64,000 nt of DNA, from contig NZ_QYUL01000001.1 of assembly GCF_003590795.1 (NCBI RefSeq), positions 188,501 to 252,500 of the forward strand, given 5' to 3'. The number at the start of each line of letters is the position of its first letter. Position 1 is the first letter of the stretch. The notes under the pieces were generated by a model. The model saw nothing but the letters and a program-made list of their open reading frames with translations. It was not told where the DNA came from and made no database searches. The translations under genes were made by a program, and so were the position numbers. Positions 53,940 to 64,000 of this stretch are shown here, piece after piece. This DNA is from Azospirillum cavernae. GTDB lineage: Bacteria > Pseudomonadota > Alphaproteobacteria > Azospirillales > Azospirillaceae.

Positions 53940-55667
53940 ATGGGCGACGCGGCCAATCTTGCAACCGATTTTCCGTGGCTGGCCTCCTACCCGGCGGGGG
54001 TGGATTGGGCGATGCCGATTCCGGCCCTGCCATTGCCGTCGCTGATCGACGACGCGGTCGTCCGCCACGCCGACCAGACTTGTGTGAATTTTCTGGGCAA
54101 AAAATACAGCTACCGCGCCATCGGCCAATTGGTGGACAAGGCGGCGCGCGGTTTCCAGGCGGCGGGCGTCGTCAAGGGAACGCGGGTCGGTCTGTTTCTG
54201 CCCAACACGCCCTATTACGTCATCTGCTTCTTCGGCATTCTGAAGGCCGGGGGCGTGGTGGTGAATTTCAACCCGCTCTACGCCGAACGCGAGTTGATCC
54301 ACCAGATCAACGACAGCGACATCAGCCTGATGGTGACGCTGGATTTGAAGCTGCTGCACGACAAGATGGCGCGGATGCTGACGGAAACGCGGCTGAAGCG
54401 TCTGGTCATCTGCAAGATGGCCGACATCCTGCCCTTTCCGAAAAACTGGCTGTTCCCCATCGCCAAGCGGGCGGAGATCGCGGCGATCCCCAACGATGAC
54501 CGTCATCTGCCCTTCGCCAAGCTGATCGACAATGACGGGCGTCCGGCCTCGGTCGCCATCGACGCGCGCGAGGATGTGGCGGTGCTGCAATACACCGGCG
54601 GCACCACCGGCGTGCCCAAGGGGGCGATGCTGACCCACGCCAACCTCTACGCCAACACGGTGCAGTGCGCCATCTGGTACAAGGCGCGGGTCTGCCGCCC
54701 CAACGATCCCGGCGGGCCGGACAAGCTGTTGGGCGTGCTGCCGCTGTTCCACGTCTTCGCCATGACCACGGTGATGAATTTCGGCCTGCACATCGGCGCG
54801 GAAATCGTCCTGCTGCCGCGTTTCGAGTTGGACCAGGTGATGGAGACGCTGGCCAAGGAGCGGATCACCCTGTTCCCCGCCGTGCCGACCATCTACACCG
54901 CGATCAACCATCACAAGCGGTTGGCCGAGTATGATCTGTCGTCGATCCGCTTCTGCATGTCGGGCGGCGCGCCGCTGCCGCTGGAGGTCAAGGAGGCGTT
55001 CGAGCGGACCACCGGCTGCACGCTGGTCGAGGGCTATGGTTTGTCGGAATCCTCGCCGGTCGCCACCGTCAACCCGGCGGTGCTGCACCCGACCAAGAAG
55101 GGATCCATCGGCCTGCCGTTGCCCGGCACGGTGATCGAGATCGTCAGCCTGGACGAGCCGCGCCGCGTTCTGCCCATCGGCGAAAAGGGCGAGGTCTGCA
55201 TCCGTGGCCCGCAGGTGATGAAGGGCTATTGGAACAAGCCGACGGAAACGGCGCTGACCCTGATCGACGGGCGGCTGCACACCGGCGACGTCGGCGTCAT
55301 GGACGAAGACGGTTTCACCACCATCGTCGACCGCATCAAGGACATGATCCTGTGCAGCGGCTTCAACGTCTACCCGCGCAATGTGGAGGAGGCGATCTAT
55401 CTGCACCCCGCCGTCGCCGAATGCGTGGTGGCGGGCATTCCCGACGAGTATCGCGGCCAGACGGTGAAGGCCTATGTCCGCGTCGATGACGGCCAGAGCC
55501 TGACGGCGGACGCGTTGATCGACTTTCTGAAGGACAAGCTGTCGCCGATTGAAATGCCCAAACAGGTGGAGTTCCGCGACGAGCTGCCGAAAACCATGAT
55601 CGGCAAACTGTCGCGCAAAGCCTTGCTGGACGAGGAGGAGCGCAAGCGGGTAGACGCTTCCGCGTAA
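53940..55667 (+). CDS. Long-chain acyl-CoA ligase (FadD-like)
   Basis: 575 residues. AMP-binding P-loop YTGGTTGVPKG near 217-227, then EGYGLSESSP, the TGDVGVMDEDGF hinge near 445 and the C-terminal IVDRIKDMILCSGFNVYPRNVE; the conserved catalytic Lys is in KTMIGKLSRK near 556. It activates a fatty acid to acyl-CoA for beta-oxidation or lipid remodelling. GGGAG is ~8 bases before the ATG. It leads a short run with acylphosphatase 22 bp downstream. Confidence 0.93.
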   Translation: MGDAANLATDFPWLASYPAGVDWAMPIPALPLPSLIDDAVVRHADQTCVNFLGKKYSYRAIGQLVDKAARGFQAAGVVKGTRVGLFLPNTPYYVICFFGILKAGGVVVNFNPLYAERELIHQINDSDISLMVTLDLKLLHDKMARMLTETRLKRLVICKMADILPFPKNWLFPIAKRAEIAAIPNDDRHLPFAKLIDNDGRPASVAIDAREDVAVLQYTGGTTGVPKGAMLTHANLYANTVQCAIWYKARVCRPNDPGGPDKLLGVLPLFHVFAMTTVMNFGLHIGAEIVLLPRFELDQVMETLAKERITLFPAVPTIYTAINHHKRLAEYDLSSIRFCMSGGAPLPLEVKEAFERTTGCTLVEGYGLSESSPVATVNPAVLHPTKKGSIGLPLPGTVIEIVSLDEPRRVLPIGEKGEVCIRGPQVMKGYWNKPTETALTLIDGRLHTGDVGVMDEDGFTTIVDRIKDMILCSGFNVYPRNVEEAIYLHPAVAECVVAGIPDEYRGQTVKAYVRVDDGQSLTADALIDFLKDKLSPIEMPKQVEFRDELPKTMIGKLSRKALLDEEERKRVDASA

Positions 55668-55689
55668 CGGCGGAGCGGCAGGGACAGCG

Positions 55690-55992
55690 ATGACGGATGG
55701 GATGACGGACGAAACGCGCAAGGCCGTTCTGGCCCGGATCAACGGGCGGGTGCAAGGCGTGTGGTATCGTGGTTGGACGGTGGAAACGGCCCGCGCGCTC
55801 GGCCTGTCGGGCTGGGTGCGCAACCGGGCCGACGGCTCGGTCGAGGCGCTGTTCGCCGGGCCGGAGGGCGCGGTGGACCGCATGCTGGCGGCTTGTCAGG
55901 ATGGCCCACCGTCGGCGCGGGTCAGCGGCGTGGCGGTCTCGGCGGCGGACGATCCGGGGCCGGGCGGGTTCGAGCAGCGGGCGACGTCGTAG
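55690..55992 (+). CDS. acyP: Acylphosphatase
   Basis: 100 residues with the acylphosphatase signature: RINGRVQGVWYRGWT (arginine and asparagine pair of the active site) and GWVRNRADGSVEALFAGP. It hydrolyses acyl-phosphates. The Trp in VQGVWYRGW differs from the usual Gly/Phe but the catalytic Arg is present. 22 bp after the CoA ligase gene. Confidence 0.92.
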   Translation: MTDGMTDETRKAVLARINGRVQGVWYRGWTVETARALGLSGWVRNRADGSVEALFAGPEGAVDRMLAACQDGPPSARVSGVAVSAADDPGPGGFEQRATS

Positions 55993-56079
55993 GCCCGCAT
56001 TAGGACTCCGCTAACCGTGTCGGTCGCAGGATCAGGTGGGGCAACGCGCCGTTGCGGCGCCTGGGCGTGGGAGACGGTC

Positions 56080-57054
56080 ATGGTCGGGTCGGACATCGGC
56101 AATTTGAAGTCCATGCTGTCCAACGCCTTCACCAAGGCGGCGGAGGCGCGCGACAAGGCCAACGGCAAGACCGGCGACGCTGACGCGAAGAAGGCGCCAG
56201 CCGCCCCGCCGAAGGATCCCTCCGACCCGGCTTTCATGCTCAGCGCCAGCCTGGAGGATTTGACCAAGCCCTTGCGCGGGTTGGCCGAAGGGGCCGGGGC
56301 CAACGCCCAGGCCGGGGTCGCCCAGGCGGATGACGCGCTCAGCCAGTTGGACGGCCTGAAGGAGTACAACGACGCCTTTGCCGATCAGCTCGATCAGGTC
56401 ATGCAGACCATGGGCGAGGATTTGGGCCGCATGCTCAAAGCCTTCGGCATGGACGACGACAAAATCGACGAGGCGGTGAAGGGCTTTACCGGAAAATTCG
56501 ACGACAAGGAGCGCAAGGCCGCCTTCAACGGCATGGACCAGCCGTCGGGCGCGGCGCAGCCGGTCGCGGTGTCGAACGCCGAACAGCACACGATGACGGG
56601 CGTGTCGGTCGAGGCCGCCAACATTGATTTGACGTTGGAGCAGGGCGGCAAGACGCTGTCGATCAGCTTCGACCGCACCAAGCTGTCGATGGCGCGGACG
56701 TCCGACAGCGCCTACGCCGTGACCGACGGCAAGACGGCGATTTCCGGGGCGGAGCGCTCGACCACGGCGCTGAACGCCCAGTCGGAAGGGCTGACGATCA
56801 ACGCCGACGGTTTCAGCAAAGACGAGTTGGACAAGATCATGGGCGCCCTGCAAAAGAGCATGACCAGCGCCCCCAACGGTCTGCAAGGGGGCGCCACCCT
56901 GACCCCGCAGAACGCGCCCAAGGATGGCGAGCCGCTGCGTCTGTCGCTGGACCTGAAAGGCGTGTTGACCGCCGCCTTTGGCGAAAAGGGAAGCAAGGCG
57001 GCGGCGGTGATGGGCAAAGAGATTCAGAAGCAGGGGTTCGATGTGCGTATTTAA
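56080..57054 (+). CDS. Hypothetical protein with acidic, Ala-rich helical region
   Basis: 324 residues, no recognised family. N-terminal 70 residues are Ala/Lys/Asp-rich (ARDKANGKTGDADAKKAPA) and likely disordered; the centre (GLKEYNDAFADQLDQVMQTMGEDLGRMLKAFGMDDDKIDEAV) is helical; the C-terminal half alternates strands (DLTLEQGGKTLSISFDRTKLS) with TS/GD-rich loops. No signal peptide or membrane helix. Codon use is typical. The start has GGGAG upstream. It is followed by a palindromic element. Confidence 0.6.
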   Translation: MVGSDIGNLKSMLSNAFTKAAEARDKANGKTGDADAKKAPAAPPKDPSDPAFMLSASLEDLTKPLRGLAEGAGANAQAGVAQADDALSQLDGLKEYNDAFADQLDQVMQTMGEDLGRMLKAFGMDDDKIDEAVKGFTGKFDDKERKAAFNGMDQPSGAAQPVAVSNAEQHTMTGVSVEAANIDLTLEQGGKTLSISFDRTKLSMARTSDSAYAVTDGKTAISGAERSTTALNAQSEGLTINADGFSKDELDKIMGALQKSMTSAPNGLQGGATLTPQNAPKDGEPLRLSLDLKGVLTAAFGEKGSKAAAVMGKEIQKQGFDVRI

Positions 57055-57073
57055 CGGCGTTTCTCCTCTTTCT

Positions 57074-57179
57074 CCCTCTCCCCCCCGGGAGAGGGGTGGG
57101 GTGAGGGGGATGCGTGGCGAGGACGGTTCGGCAAGCGGAACCCCCTCACCCTAACCCTCTCCCCGGGGGGGAGAGGGGA
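57074..57179. repeat. GC-rich palindromic element directly upstream of a gene start
   Basis: CCCTCTCCCCCCCGGGAGAG-type arm at 57074-57096 and CCCTCTCCCCGGGGGGGAG-type arm at 57155-57179, with a GGTGAGGGGG/CCCCCTCACC pair between. It ends 7 bp before the GTG of the next gene. Related to 14429-14480 and 24605-24694. Confidence 0.65.
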
Positions 57180-57186
57180 TCTGGCG

Positions 57187-57660
57187 GTGGCGGCGCTTGC
57201 GGTCCTTCTCGCTTTGCCCGTTCCCGCGCTGGCCGGGATGATGGACCGCACCGAGCCGGGGCACATGTCGCCGGTGCCGCCGGGGCGGGATTTGCCGATA
57301 GCCCCGCCAGTGATGCAGTACCCGATGCCGCCGCAATGGGTGACGATCCGTTCCAACCAGGACTGGCGCAAGGCGGGCAAGTTCGAGAAGGATCTGAGCA
57401 AGGATTGCGCCGCCCGCCGCTTCCGCGAGATCACCCCGATGCGCTTCCGCGCCTATTTCAAAGGCGAGGTGCTGAGCGTCGCCTTTGGCCACGGGTTGAA
57501 CCTTTACGATCCGCAGAAGAAGGCCGACCGCATGCTGATCTACCTGTTCCGTGAGGGCGATTCGACCGCCTGCACGATTCAATCCATCACCAACGAGGAC
57601 GCCCGCCTTCTGAACGACGCCCAGCCCCCGAAGACGGGCGGCAGCTTCAAGAAGCAGTGA
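57187..57660 (+). CDS. Exported hypothetical protein, possibly 5'-rewritten
   Basis: 157 residues. It begins at a GTG with a short hydrophobic signal-like stretch ([16 protein letters not shown]) but no basic residues before it, unlike normal signal peptides. The gene starts 7 bp after a palindromic repeat, and the frame remains open upstream through the repeat, so the original start may have been replaced or lies inside the repeat. The mature part has [23 protein letters not shown] and a Cys pair. Function unknown. Confidence 0.55.
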   Translation: MAALAVLLALPVPALAGMMDRTEPGHMSPVPPGRDLPIAPPVMQYPMPPQWVTIRSNQDWRKAGKFEKDLSKDCAARRFREITPMRFRAYFKGEVLSVAFGHGLNLYDPQKKADRMLIYLFREGDSTACTIQSITNEDARLLNDAQPPKTGGSFKKQ

Positions 57661-58411
57661 CCTCCGCCTCGGCCTCCTCCTCCCCACGCATCGGCCCGCC
57701 GAAGACGGTCGGCCAGGCCGCGATCAACGCCGAATCGACGTCGTCCAGCGTCACCGGGTGGCCCAGCGCCACCATCGACGTCACGCCGTGTTCGTTGATG
57801 CCGCAGGGAACGATGCCGCCGAAATGGCTGAGATCCGGCTCCACATTGATGGCGATGCCGTGGAAGCTGACCCAGCGGCGGACCCGCACGCCGATGGCGG
57901 CGATCTTGTCCTCCTGCCCCCGGACGCCGCCATAGGGGGCCTTGTCCACCCAGATGCCGACGCGCCCCTCCCGCCGCTCGCCCTTGATGGTGAAGGAGGC
58001 CAGCGTCTGGATGATCCATTCCTCCAGATCGCGGACATAGGCGCGGATGTCGCCGCCGCGCGCCTTGAGGTCGAGCATCACATAGGCCACGCGCTGGCCC
58101 GGCCCGTGATAGGTGAATTGGCCGCCGCGCCCGCTGCGGTAGACCGGGAAACGGTCGGCGTCGAGCAGGTCTTCGTCCCGCGCGCTGGTTCCGGCGGTGT
58201 AGAGCGGCGGGTGTTCCAGCAGCCAGACCAGTTCCGGCGCGGTTCCGGCGCGGATCGCCTCGACCCGCTCCTCCATCGCGGCCATCGCCTCGGGGTAGGG
58301 AACCGGCTCGTCGGAGATGCGCCATTCGATTGGCGGACGGGTGGCCGCGTCGGAGGGGGCGGGAGCGGGCTGGCTGGCGGCGGCGGGGCCGGAGGCGGGC
58401 GGGGTGGTCAT
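57647..58411 (-). CDS. lipB: Octanoyltransferase
   Basis: 254 residues. [17 protein letters not shown] and the catalytic Cys in [15 protein letters not shown], with the conserved Lys in CG region environment; the [10 protein letters not shown] segment also matches LipB. It moves octanoate from acyl-carrier protein to lipoate-dependent enzymes. It has an Ala/Pro-rich N-terminal extension of about 25 residues and an acidic C-terminus, which overlaps by 14 bp with the convergent upstream gene. Confidence 0.93.
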   Translation of the reverse strand: MTTPPASGPAAASQPAPAPSDAATRPPIEWRISDEPVPYPEAMAAMEERVEAIRAGTAPELVWLLEHPPLYTAGTSARDEDLLDADRFPVYRSGRGGQFTYHGPGQRVAYVMLDLKARGGDIRAYVRDLEEWIIQTLASFTIKGERREGRVGIWVDKAPYGGVRGQEDKIAAIGVRVRRWVSFHGIAINVEPDLSHFGGIVPCGINEHGVTSMVALGHPVTLDDVDSALIAAWPTVFGGPMRGEEEAEAEVTAS

Positions 58412-58544
58412 CGGGAAAAAACAGCTCTCTGTCGATTTTCTTCGGGAAGAGTGATTGTAACGCTTGATCGCGCTTCGGGAAGCTGATATCTACCCGCTCC
58501 ACCCGATGAGGCGCGCAAGCGTACCTCGGGTCTACCAGCCTCGT

Positions 58545-58629
58545 GCGGTCGTGGCGGAATTGGTAGACGCGCAGCGTTGAGGTCGCTGTGGGGCAACCCG
58601 TGGAAGTTCGAGTCTTCTCGACCGCACCA
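58545..58629 (+). tRNA. tRNA-Leu (anticodon GAG)
   Basis: 85 nt including encoded CCA: class II tRNA with acceptor GCGGTCG/CGACCGC, D-arm GGCGGAATTGGTAGACGC, anticodon loop TTGAGGT, and a long variable arm (TGTGGGGCAACCCG). The anticodon GAG reads CUC/CUU codons. No integrase or island is attached to it in the window. Confidence 0.95.
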
Positions 58630-58751
58630 CTCTCTCCGGCAACGGAGAGTGTGACAGGCACCAGTAAGCAGGATGCGATAGGGCGACAACGACCGGCTCA
58701 GCCGGTCGGCCCCCTTCTCCCTCAAAAAATCTTCCTCAGTCTCAAAACTTA

Positions 58752-58946
58752 TCAGAACAGCAAGATCGCGCCGTCGTCGATGGCGCCGAACACCGCTTCG
58801 CGGTTGCCGCGACTGTCCAGAACCTCGACCACGACCTCTTGCTTGCAGTCGTCGTAGATCGCTTGGGCGAGATCGAACAGCGGGCTTTTCAGCGTTGACG
58901 GGCGGCGAACAGGATCCGGCGCGCAAGGCGAGAGGGTCACTTTCAT
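58752..58946 (-). CDS. Small hypothetical protein (64 aa)
   Basis: Frame with GAGG 8 bases before the ATG and a protein-like composition: VTLSPCAPDPVRRPS, then FDLAQAIYDDCKQEVVVEVLDSRGNREAVFG ending GAIDDGAILLF. It has two Cys and an acidic C-terminal half. No family recognised; it may be a small regulatory protein. It stands alone between tRNA-Leu and a STAS gene. Confidence 0.55.
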   Translation of the reverse strand: MKVTLSPCAPDPVRRPSTLKSPLFDLAQAIYDDCKQEVVVEVLDSRGNREAVFGAIDDGAILLF

Positions 58947-59196
58947 GGCTGAACCTCGTGATGTCGGGTTTTGTCGTTCTCCCTTCTTTGTCTAATGTTT
59001 CTGCGTTGCCGCCTTATTTCATTCAGAGCAATTGATTCATCGAGATGTGGCAGGTTTGTTCAGCACGCAAACGGCTTGTCAACTTTATTTCATCATTTTT
59101 TGACGGATTTTCTATTTTTAAAATAGAGCGAATGATCTTTGTGTATTTCTGAGTTTGAGCGGTTTTGCTTTCTCGCGCCAGGAAAACGCCAACCGC

Positions 59197-59499
59197 TTAC
59201 CGAAACTCGATGTAAGGGTCCAGGGCGGCGCGGCGCAGCGCCTTGACGATGTGGGGCGGCGCGCCGCTGGCGATGATGTGGCCGTTGGCCTCGCGGCAGC
59301 GGTTGGCCAGAATGAACAGCATGCCGATGGCCGCCGAATCGATGAAGGTGACGAAGCGCAAATCCAACGGCACGGTGGGGGTTGCGGTGAAATCCCACTC
59401 CGTCAGCAGGGCGTTGAAACGCGCGGCGTCTTCGTAGGTGCAGCGCCCCGACAGCAAAATGCCGTCCTGCCCGTTCACGGCGGTGAAGGCGTACTCCAT
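59197..59499 (-). CDS. STAS-domain protein (anti-anti-sigma-like)
   Basis: 100 residues with the STAS pattern: DGILLSGRCTYEDAARFNALLTEW, VPLDLRFVTFIDSAAIGMLFILANR (the DSxxIGxL signature with the Ser that could be phosphorylated) and a C-terminal helix. It lies 122 bp from the FIST chemoreceptor gene on the same strand and may take part in the same signalling pathway, for example as a partner-switching regulator. Confidence 0.85.
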   Translation of the reverse strand: MEYAFTAVNGQDGILLSGRCTYEDAARFNALLTEWDFTATPTVPLDLRFVTFIDSAAIGMLFILANRCREANGHIIASGAPPHIVKALRRAALDPYIEFR

Positions 59500-59620
59500 G
59501 CGGGTTTCCTGATCGTTTGTGGCGTTCCTTGCGCGTCAGGGGAGCACGAAGCCTCGCCCGCACGCAAGGGGATGGACGCTGGTCGGGTCCAACACCCGTG
59601 CGATGCGGGGCGAAGGCTGG

Positions 59621-61690
59621 TCAACCGGCGGCCTGATCCAGGCTCTTCAGCCGACTGATATAGTCGTTGATTTCGGTCATGCGCCGCGCGTGTTGGTCCA
59701 GATCGCCCAAGCGGCTTTCAATGGCGGCCTGCGCGGCGGTCACTTCGGCGATCACGCTGTGGATGTTGTCCAGAAGGGTGGAGGCGTCCTGGGCGGCGGC
59801 GTCCATCCGCTCGCCGGTTTCGTTCAGCTTTCCGCCGACCAAGCCGACCGACGACACCACCTGATTGATGGAGCGCCGGGTGTCGCCCAAGGTCTGCTTG
59901 GTGTCGTTGGCCAGCTTGCGCACCTCCGACGCCACTACGGCGAATCCGCGCCCCGCTTCGCCCGCGCGGGCGGCCTCGATGGTGGCGTTCAGGGCCAGCA
60001 GGTTGGTTTGCCCGGCGATGCCGTCGATCACGCTCAGCACGCCCTCGATCCCCTTCACCACGCTGGTCAGTTGGGTGAACTCCCGCAACAGTTCTTCTTT
60101 GCGTTCGGTGTGGCCGTCGAAGGACGCCGCGTGATGGTCCAGGGTTTCTTGGATCGCGTTCATCGAGGCGCCGATGCGGTTGGCGTAGCCGGCGGTTTCC
60201 TGAACCCCGTTGTTCAAGTTGACCAACGCTTCCAGATAACCGCGCATCCGTTCGATGATGCTGTTGCGGATGCGGCTGAGCAACTCAAGGCGGTTGTACC
60301 GGGCGGCGATGAAGGAGCTGTGGAATTTGGCGTAATGCACGGGAAAGCGGTCGACCAGATCGTCCGAAAAAGGGGTTCCTTCGGGCGTCTCAAAGAACAT
60401 CAGGGCTGAGAGGGTCTGATTGACGTTGATGCCGAACAACTCGCCGAAGGTGGAGAAACCGGCCACCGTCATGCCGTCGAACGCCCGGATCCGCGACAGT
60501 GAGTCGCCGTTGTTCAGGCGGCGCAGAATGCAATCGTTGAGAAGGACGCCGACCGGCTTGGGCTTGCCCCGCAGATAGGTGGCGAGGTCGCTTTCGGTTT
60601 GCTGGACGAAGTCGGTGGCCTCAACCAGATGCAGGGCGTCACCGGCGTTCACGTCGCAATAGAAGGTCGCCTCGCCCTTGTCAAAATCGAACCCGGCGAC
60701 CGAACGGACATAGAGTTCATGGTCCATTTGGATGGCGAAAGTGTGGTTGGCCAAACGGGTCGGCAGTTCCTGCGGGCGGCAGCGCAGAGTGGTGGCCAGC
60801 GCGTCGGTGAAGCGGATCACCTCGAAGCTGTCGGTGTCGATGACGCTGCGGACGACGCGGCGGATCGGGTCGGCGTCGACGACGGCGAAGGAGGTTTTGG
60901 TCGGGCGGAAATTCTGGCTTTTGAACACGCCATACCGCATGCCCGGCGCGATCTTCACAAACAGAACGAGGGCGGTGTTTTCCAGCACCCGCTCCCCATC
61001 GAACAGATGGGTGTGGCGGAAATCGAACGTGCCGCCCGCCGACCCGCCGATGAACAGGCAAGGGAAGCGACCCGAGCGATAGACGGCCTCCATCAGCGAG
61101 CTTTCGCTGGCCGACAGACCATCAATGAAGGTCAAGGCCACCGTGTCGTGGCTGTCGATCAGGAAGGGCGCGCGGATGCCGTCCAACGCGCGCTGGATGG
61201 CGTCCACCCGTTCAGCGGGCGTTCGGCGCAGCGTTCCGCTGCGAATGTCCTCGCTGTTCAAGGGGATGGCGTGAAGGCTCAGCCCGCTGAACAGGCGAGG
61301 GCTGAAGGCTTGCAGAACCACGCGGTCCCAGCGATCCCCGGTTGGGCAATAGAGCGGTTGGCCGGTTGTGGCGCACAACTCGCCTGCGGTGGAGACGAGC
61401 AGGAGTTTGGTGTCCGGCGCCAGCCCGGCTTTGACCGACCGGGCGACCGCCGCGAAATCGACGTGGGGCGACACGAAGCCGATGACCAGCGCCGGGGAAC
61501 CCGTTGTGAAATTGAGGGCGGCCAAGGATTCGCGGCTGATCGTCTGGGCCGACAAGGTCAGCGTGCGGATTGGCGCTTCCTCGCTCGTCTGGGGCTGCGG
61601 CGCGTGGGGCGGCGTGGCGCTGGCGGCGGCGAGCGACGGGGAGCCGACGGCGGTGGCTGATTTGGGAGCGGTGCGAAAGACGTTCAGCAT
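59621..61690 (-). CDS. Soluble chemoreceptor with FIST sensory domain
   Basis: 689 residues. N-terminal FIST domain (about 55-245) and FIST_C (about 260-400), which bind small ligands such as amino acids; then a short helical linker and an MCP signalling domain (about 490-680), whose tip shows [37 protein letters not shown]. No membrane helix, so it is a cytoplasmic receptor. The start is the ATG of MLNVFRTAP; the frame is open far upstream but that part is not protein-like. Its STAS neighbour lies 122 bp downstream. Confidence 0.92.
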   Translation of the reverse strand: MLNVFRTAPKSATAVGSPSLAAASATPPHAPQPQTSEEAPIRTLTLSAQTISRESLAALNFTTGSPALVIGFVSPHVDFAAVARSVKAGLAPDTKLLLVSTAGELCATTGQPLYCPTGDRWDRVVLQAFSPRLFSGLSLHAIPLNSEDIRSGTLRRTPAERVDAIQRALDGIRAPFLIDSHDTVALTFIDGLSASESSLMEAVYRSGRFPCLFIGGSAGGTFDFRHTHLFDGERVLENTALVLFVKIAPGMRYGVFKSQNFRPTKTSFAVVDADPIRRVVRSVIDTDSFEVIRFTDALATTLRCRPQELPTRLANHTFAIQMDHELYVRSVAGFDFDKGEATFYCDVNAGDALHLVEATDFVQQTESDLATYLRGKPKPVGVLLNDCILRRLNNGDSLSRIRAFDGMTVAGFSTFGELFGINVNQTLSALMFFETPEGTPFSDDLVDRFPVHYAKFHSSFIAARYNRLELLSRIRNSIIERMRGYLEALVNLNNGVQETAGYANRIGASMNAIQETLDHHAASFDGHTERKEELLREFTQLTSVVKGIEGVLSVIDGIAGQTNLLALNATIEAARAGEAGRGFAVVASEVRKLANDTKQTLGDTRRSINQVVSSVGLVGGKLNETGERMDAAAQDASTLLDNIHSVIAEVTAAQAAIESRLGDLDQHARRMTEINDYISRLKSLDQAAG

Positions 61691-62043
61691 GTTGCGGCTC
61701 TTCTGCCTTGCGGCGAGGTTGCGCGGATTTTTGCGTTGCGCGCAACTCATCGTCGGCCCATTTCGGGTTACGAAACATCCGTAAGGCGTCGCGTTGGCGG
61801 CGTACGGAATGATCTGCTCGCCCTCAATGCTACGGACCTCGCGGAATTTTGTTATGCGGGTAATCCCCAGGTCCGCAGTTTCTTTCGTATCAGAGGCGTT
61901 CGTCCTTTGGCTGCGCCCTGGTCTTTTTTGAAGAGCCATCGCGAATCGGTGGGCGCGCCGCTGCAAGGGGAGAGGGTGGATGTTGCGGCGCAGCGTCCTT
62001 TTTGCTTGCGAAACGACCAGAGGTTTGGGATGTCTTGGCCTGT
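61691..62043. other. Intergenic region before the riboswitch (353 bp)
   Basis: Between the divergent FIST receptor and the thi operon. It should hold the receptor promoter and the thi promoter. A T-rich stretch lies near 61928-61935; no gene-like frame or hairpin accepted. Confidence 0.5.
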
Positions 62044-62123
62044 GGCTTGGGGTGCCGCGCGACCGTCGCGCGGCTGAGATCAGACCCATCGAACCTGTCT
62101 GGGTAATGCCAGCGAAGGGAGCC
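62044..62123 (+). promoter_or_regulatory. TPP riboswitch (THI-box)
   Basis: Contains GGGGTGC, a GC-rich P3 hairpin, CTGAGA, GAACCTG and CTGGGTAATGCCAGCG, all THI-element core sequences in order. It ends at AAGGGAG, which is also the Shine-Dalgarno motif 7 bases before thiO, so thiamine pyrophosphate should block translation of the operon. Confidence 0.95.
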
Positions 62124-62128
62124 GTTGC

Positions 62129-64000
<1,872 letters not shown>

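Overview
The window is about 64 kb of a GC-rich bacterial chromosome, most likely an alphaproteobacterium of the order Rhodospirillales (Azospirillum/Rhodospirillum/Magnetospirillum-like). The reasons are a C4-pathway hemA (5-aminolevulinate synthase), a pyruvate phosphate dikinase of the alphaproteobacterial type, an ActP/DUF485/DUF294 acetate module, HD-GYP signalling, CobD, a flagellar fliQ, a FIST-domain chemoreceptor and dense third-position GC in nearly every gene. No rRNA, CRISPR array, plasmid or phage structural genes were seen. Most of the window is core chromosome, with a few accessory islands.

Layout. 1-5.3 kb: end of an aminotransferase-like gene, an HD-GYP response regulator, an SH3-like exported protein and a LysR regulator that face a small protein and an asparaginase across a perfect dyad. 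5.4-12.8 kb is the first accessory zone. A colicin-E3-type RNase toxin and its probable antitoxin sit just behind lepA. A complete IS3-family element follows, then a two-gene operon encoding a TIR-domain protein and a membrane-anchored P-loop ATPase, which is a strong candidate for an anti-phage system. 12.9-17.8 kb: glycogen genes glgA and glgC and a sigma-54-type promoter in front of amtB. 17.8-25.9 kb: a methyltransferase, an AraC-GyrI regulator, a PadR pair with a visible promoter/operator, a ferric-reductase-like membrane protein, a second (rhizobial-type) asparaginase-like protein with altered active-site residues, orphan binding proteins and a TrmH-type RNA methylase.

26-35 kb: the acetate uptake cluster (DUF485, ActP, DUF294/CBS protein, putative exonuclease), small regulators and hemA. 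35.2-35.8 kb is a scar with a 10-bp tandem repeat and an orphan VapB antitoxin. 35.8-44.1 kb: transaminase, glutathione transferase, cobD with an ankyrin protein, a CydP-like 53-residue protein with a TauE/SafE-like permease, an isolated fliQ, comF, grxC and a nitrilase-family hydrolase. 44.3-45.7 kb is a second small accessory island: a PD-(D/E)XK nuclease-like protein and an unknown partner. It abuts a tRNA cluster (Val, Asp, Val) in which one tRNA-Val/terminator block looks duplicated.

46-58 kb: N-formylglutamate amidohydrolase, an unlisted 33-residue ORF with its own terminator, glucokinase, ppdK, a binding protein, a serine hydrolase, an acyl-CoA ligase, an acylphosphatase, two unknown proteins and lipB. 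58.5-64 kb: tRNA-Leu, a STAS protein with a FIST/MCP soluble chemoreceptor, and a TPP riboswitch controlling thiO-thiS-thiG, the last cut by the window edge. Three loci carry related GC-rich palindromic elements (14.4, 24.6 and 57.1 kb).

The best candidates for undescribed biology are the TIR/membrane-ATPase pair, in which the TIR protein seems to carry a dead copy of its partner's ATPase fold, and the free-standing colicin-E3-type RNase with an overlapping downstream antitoxin gene.
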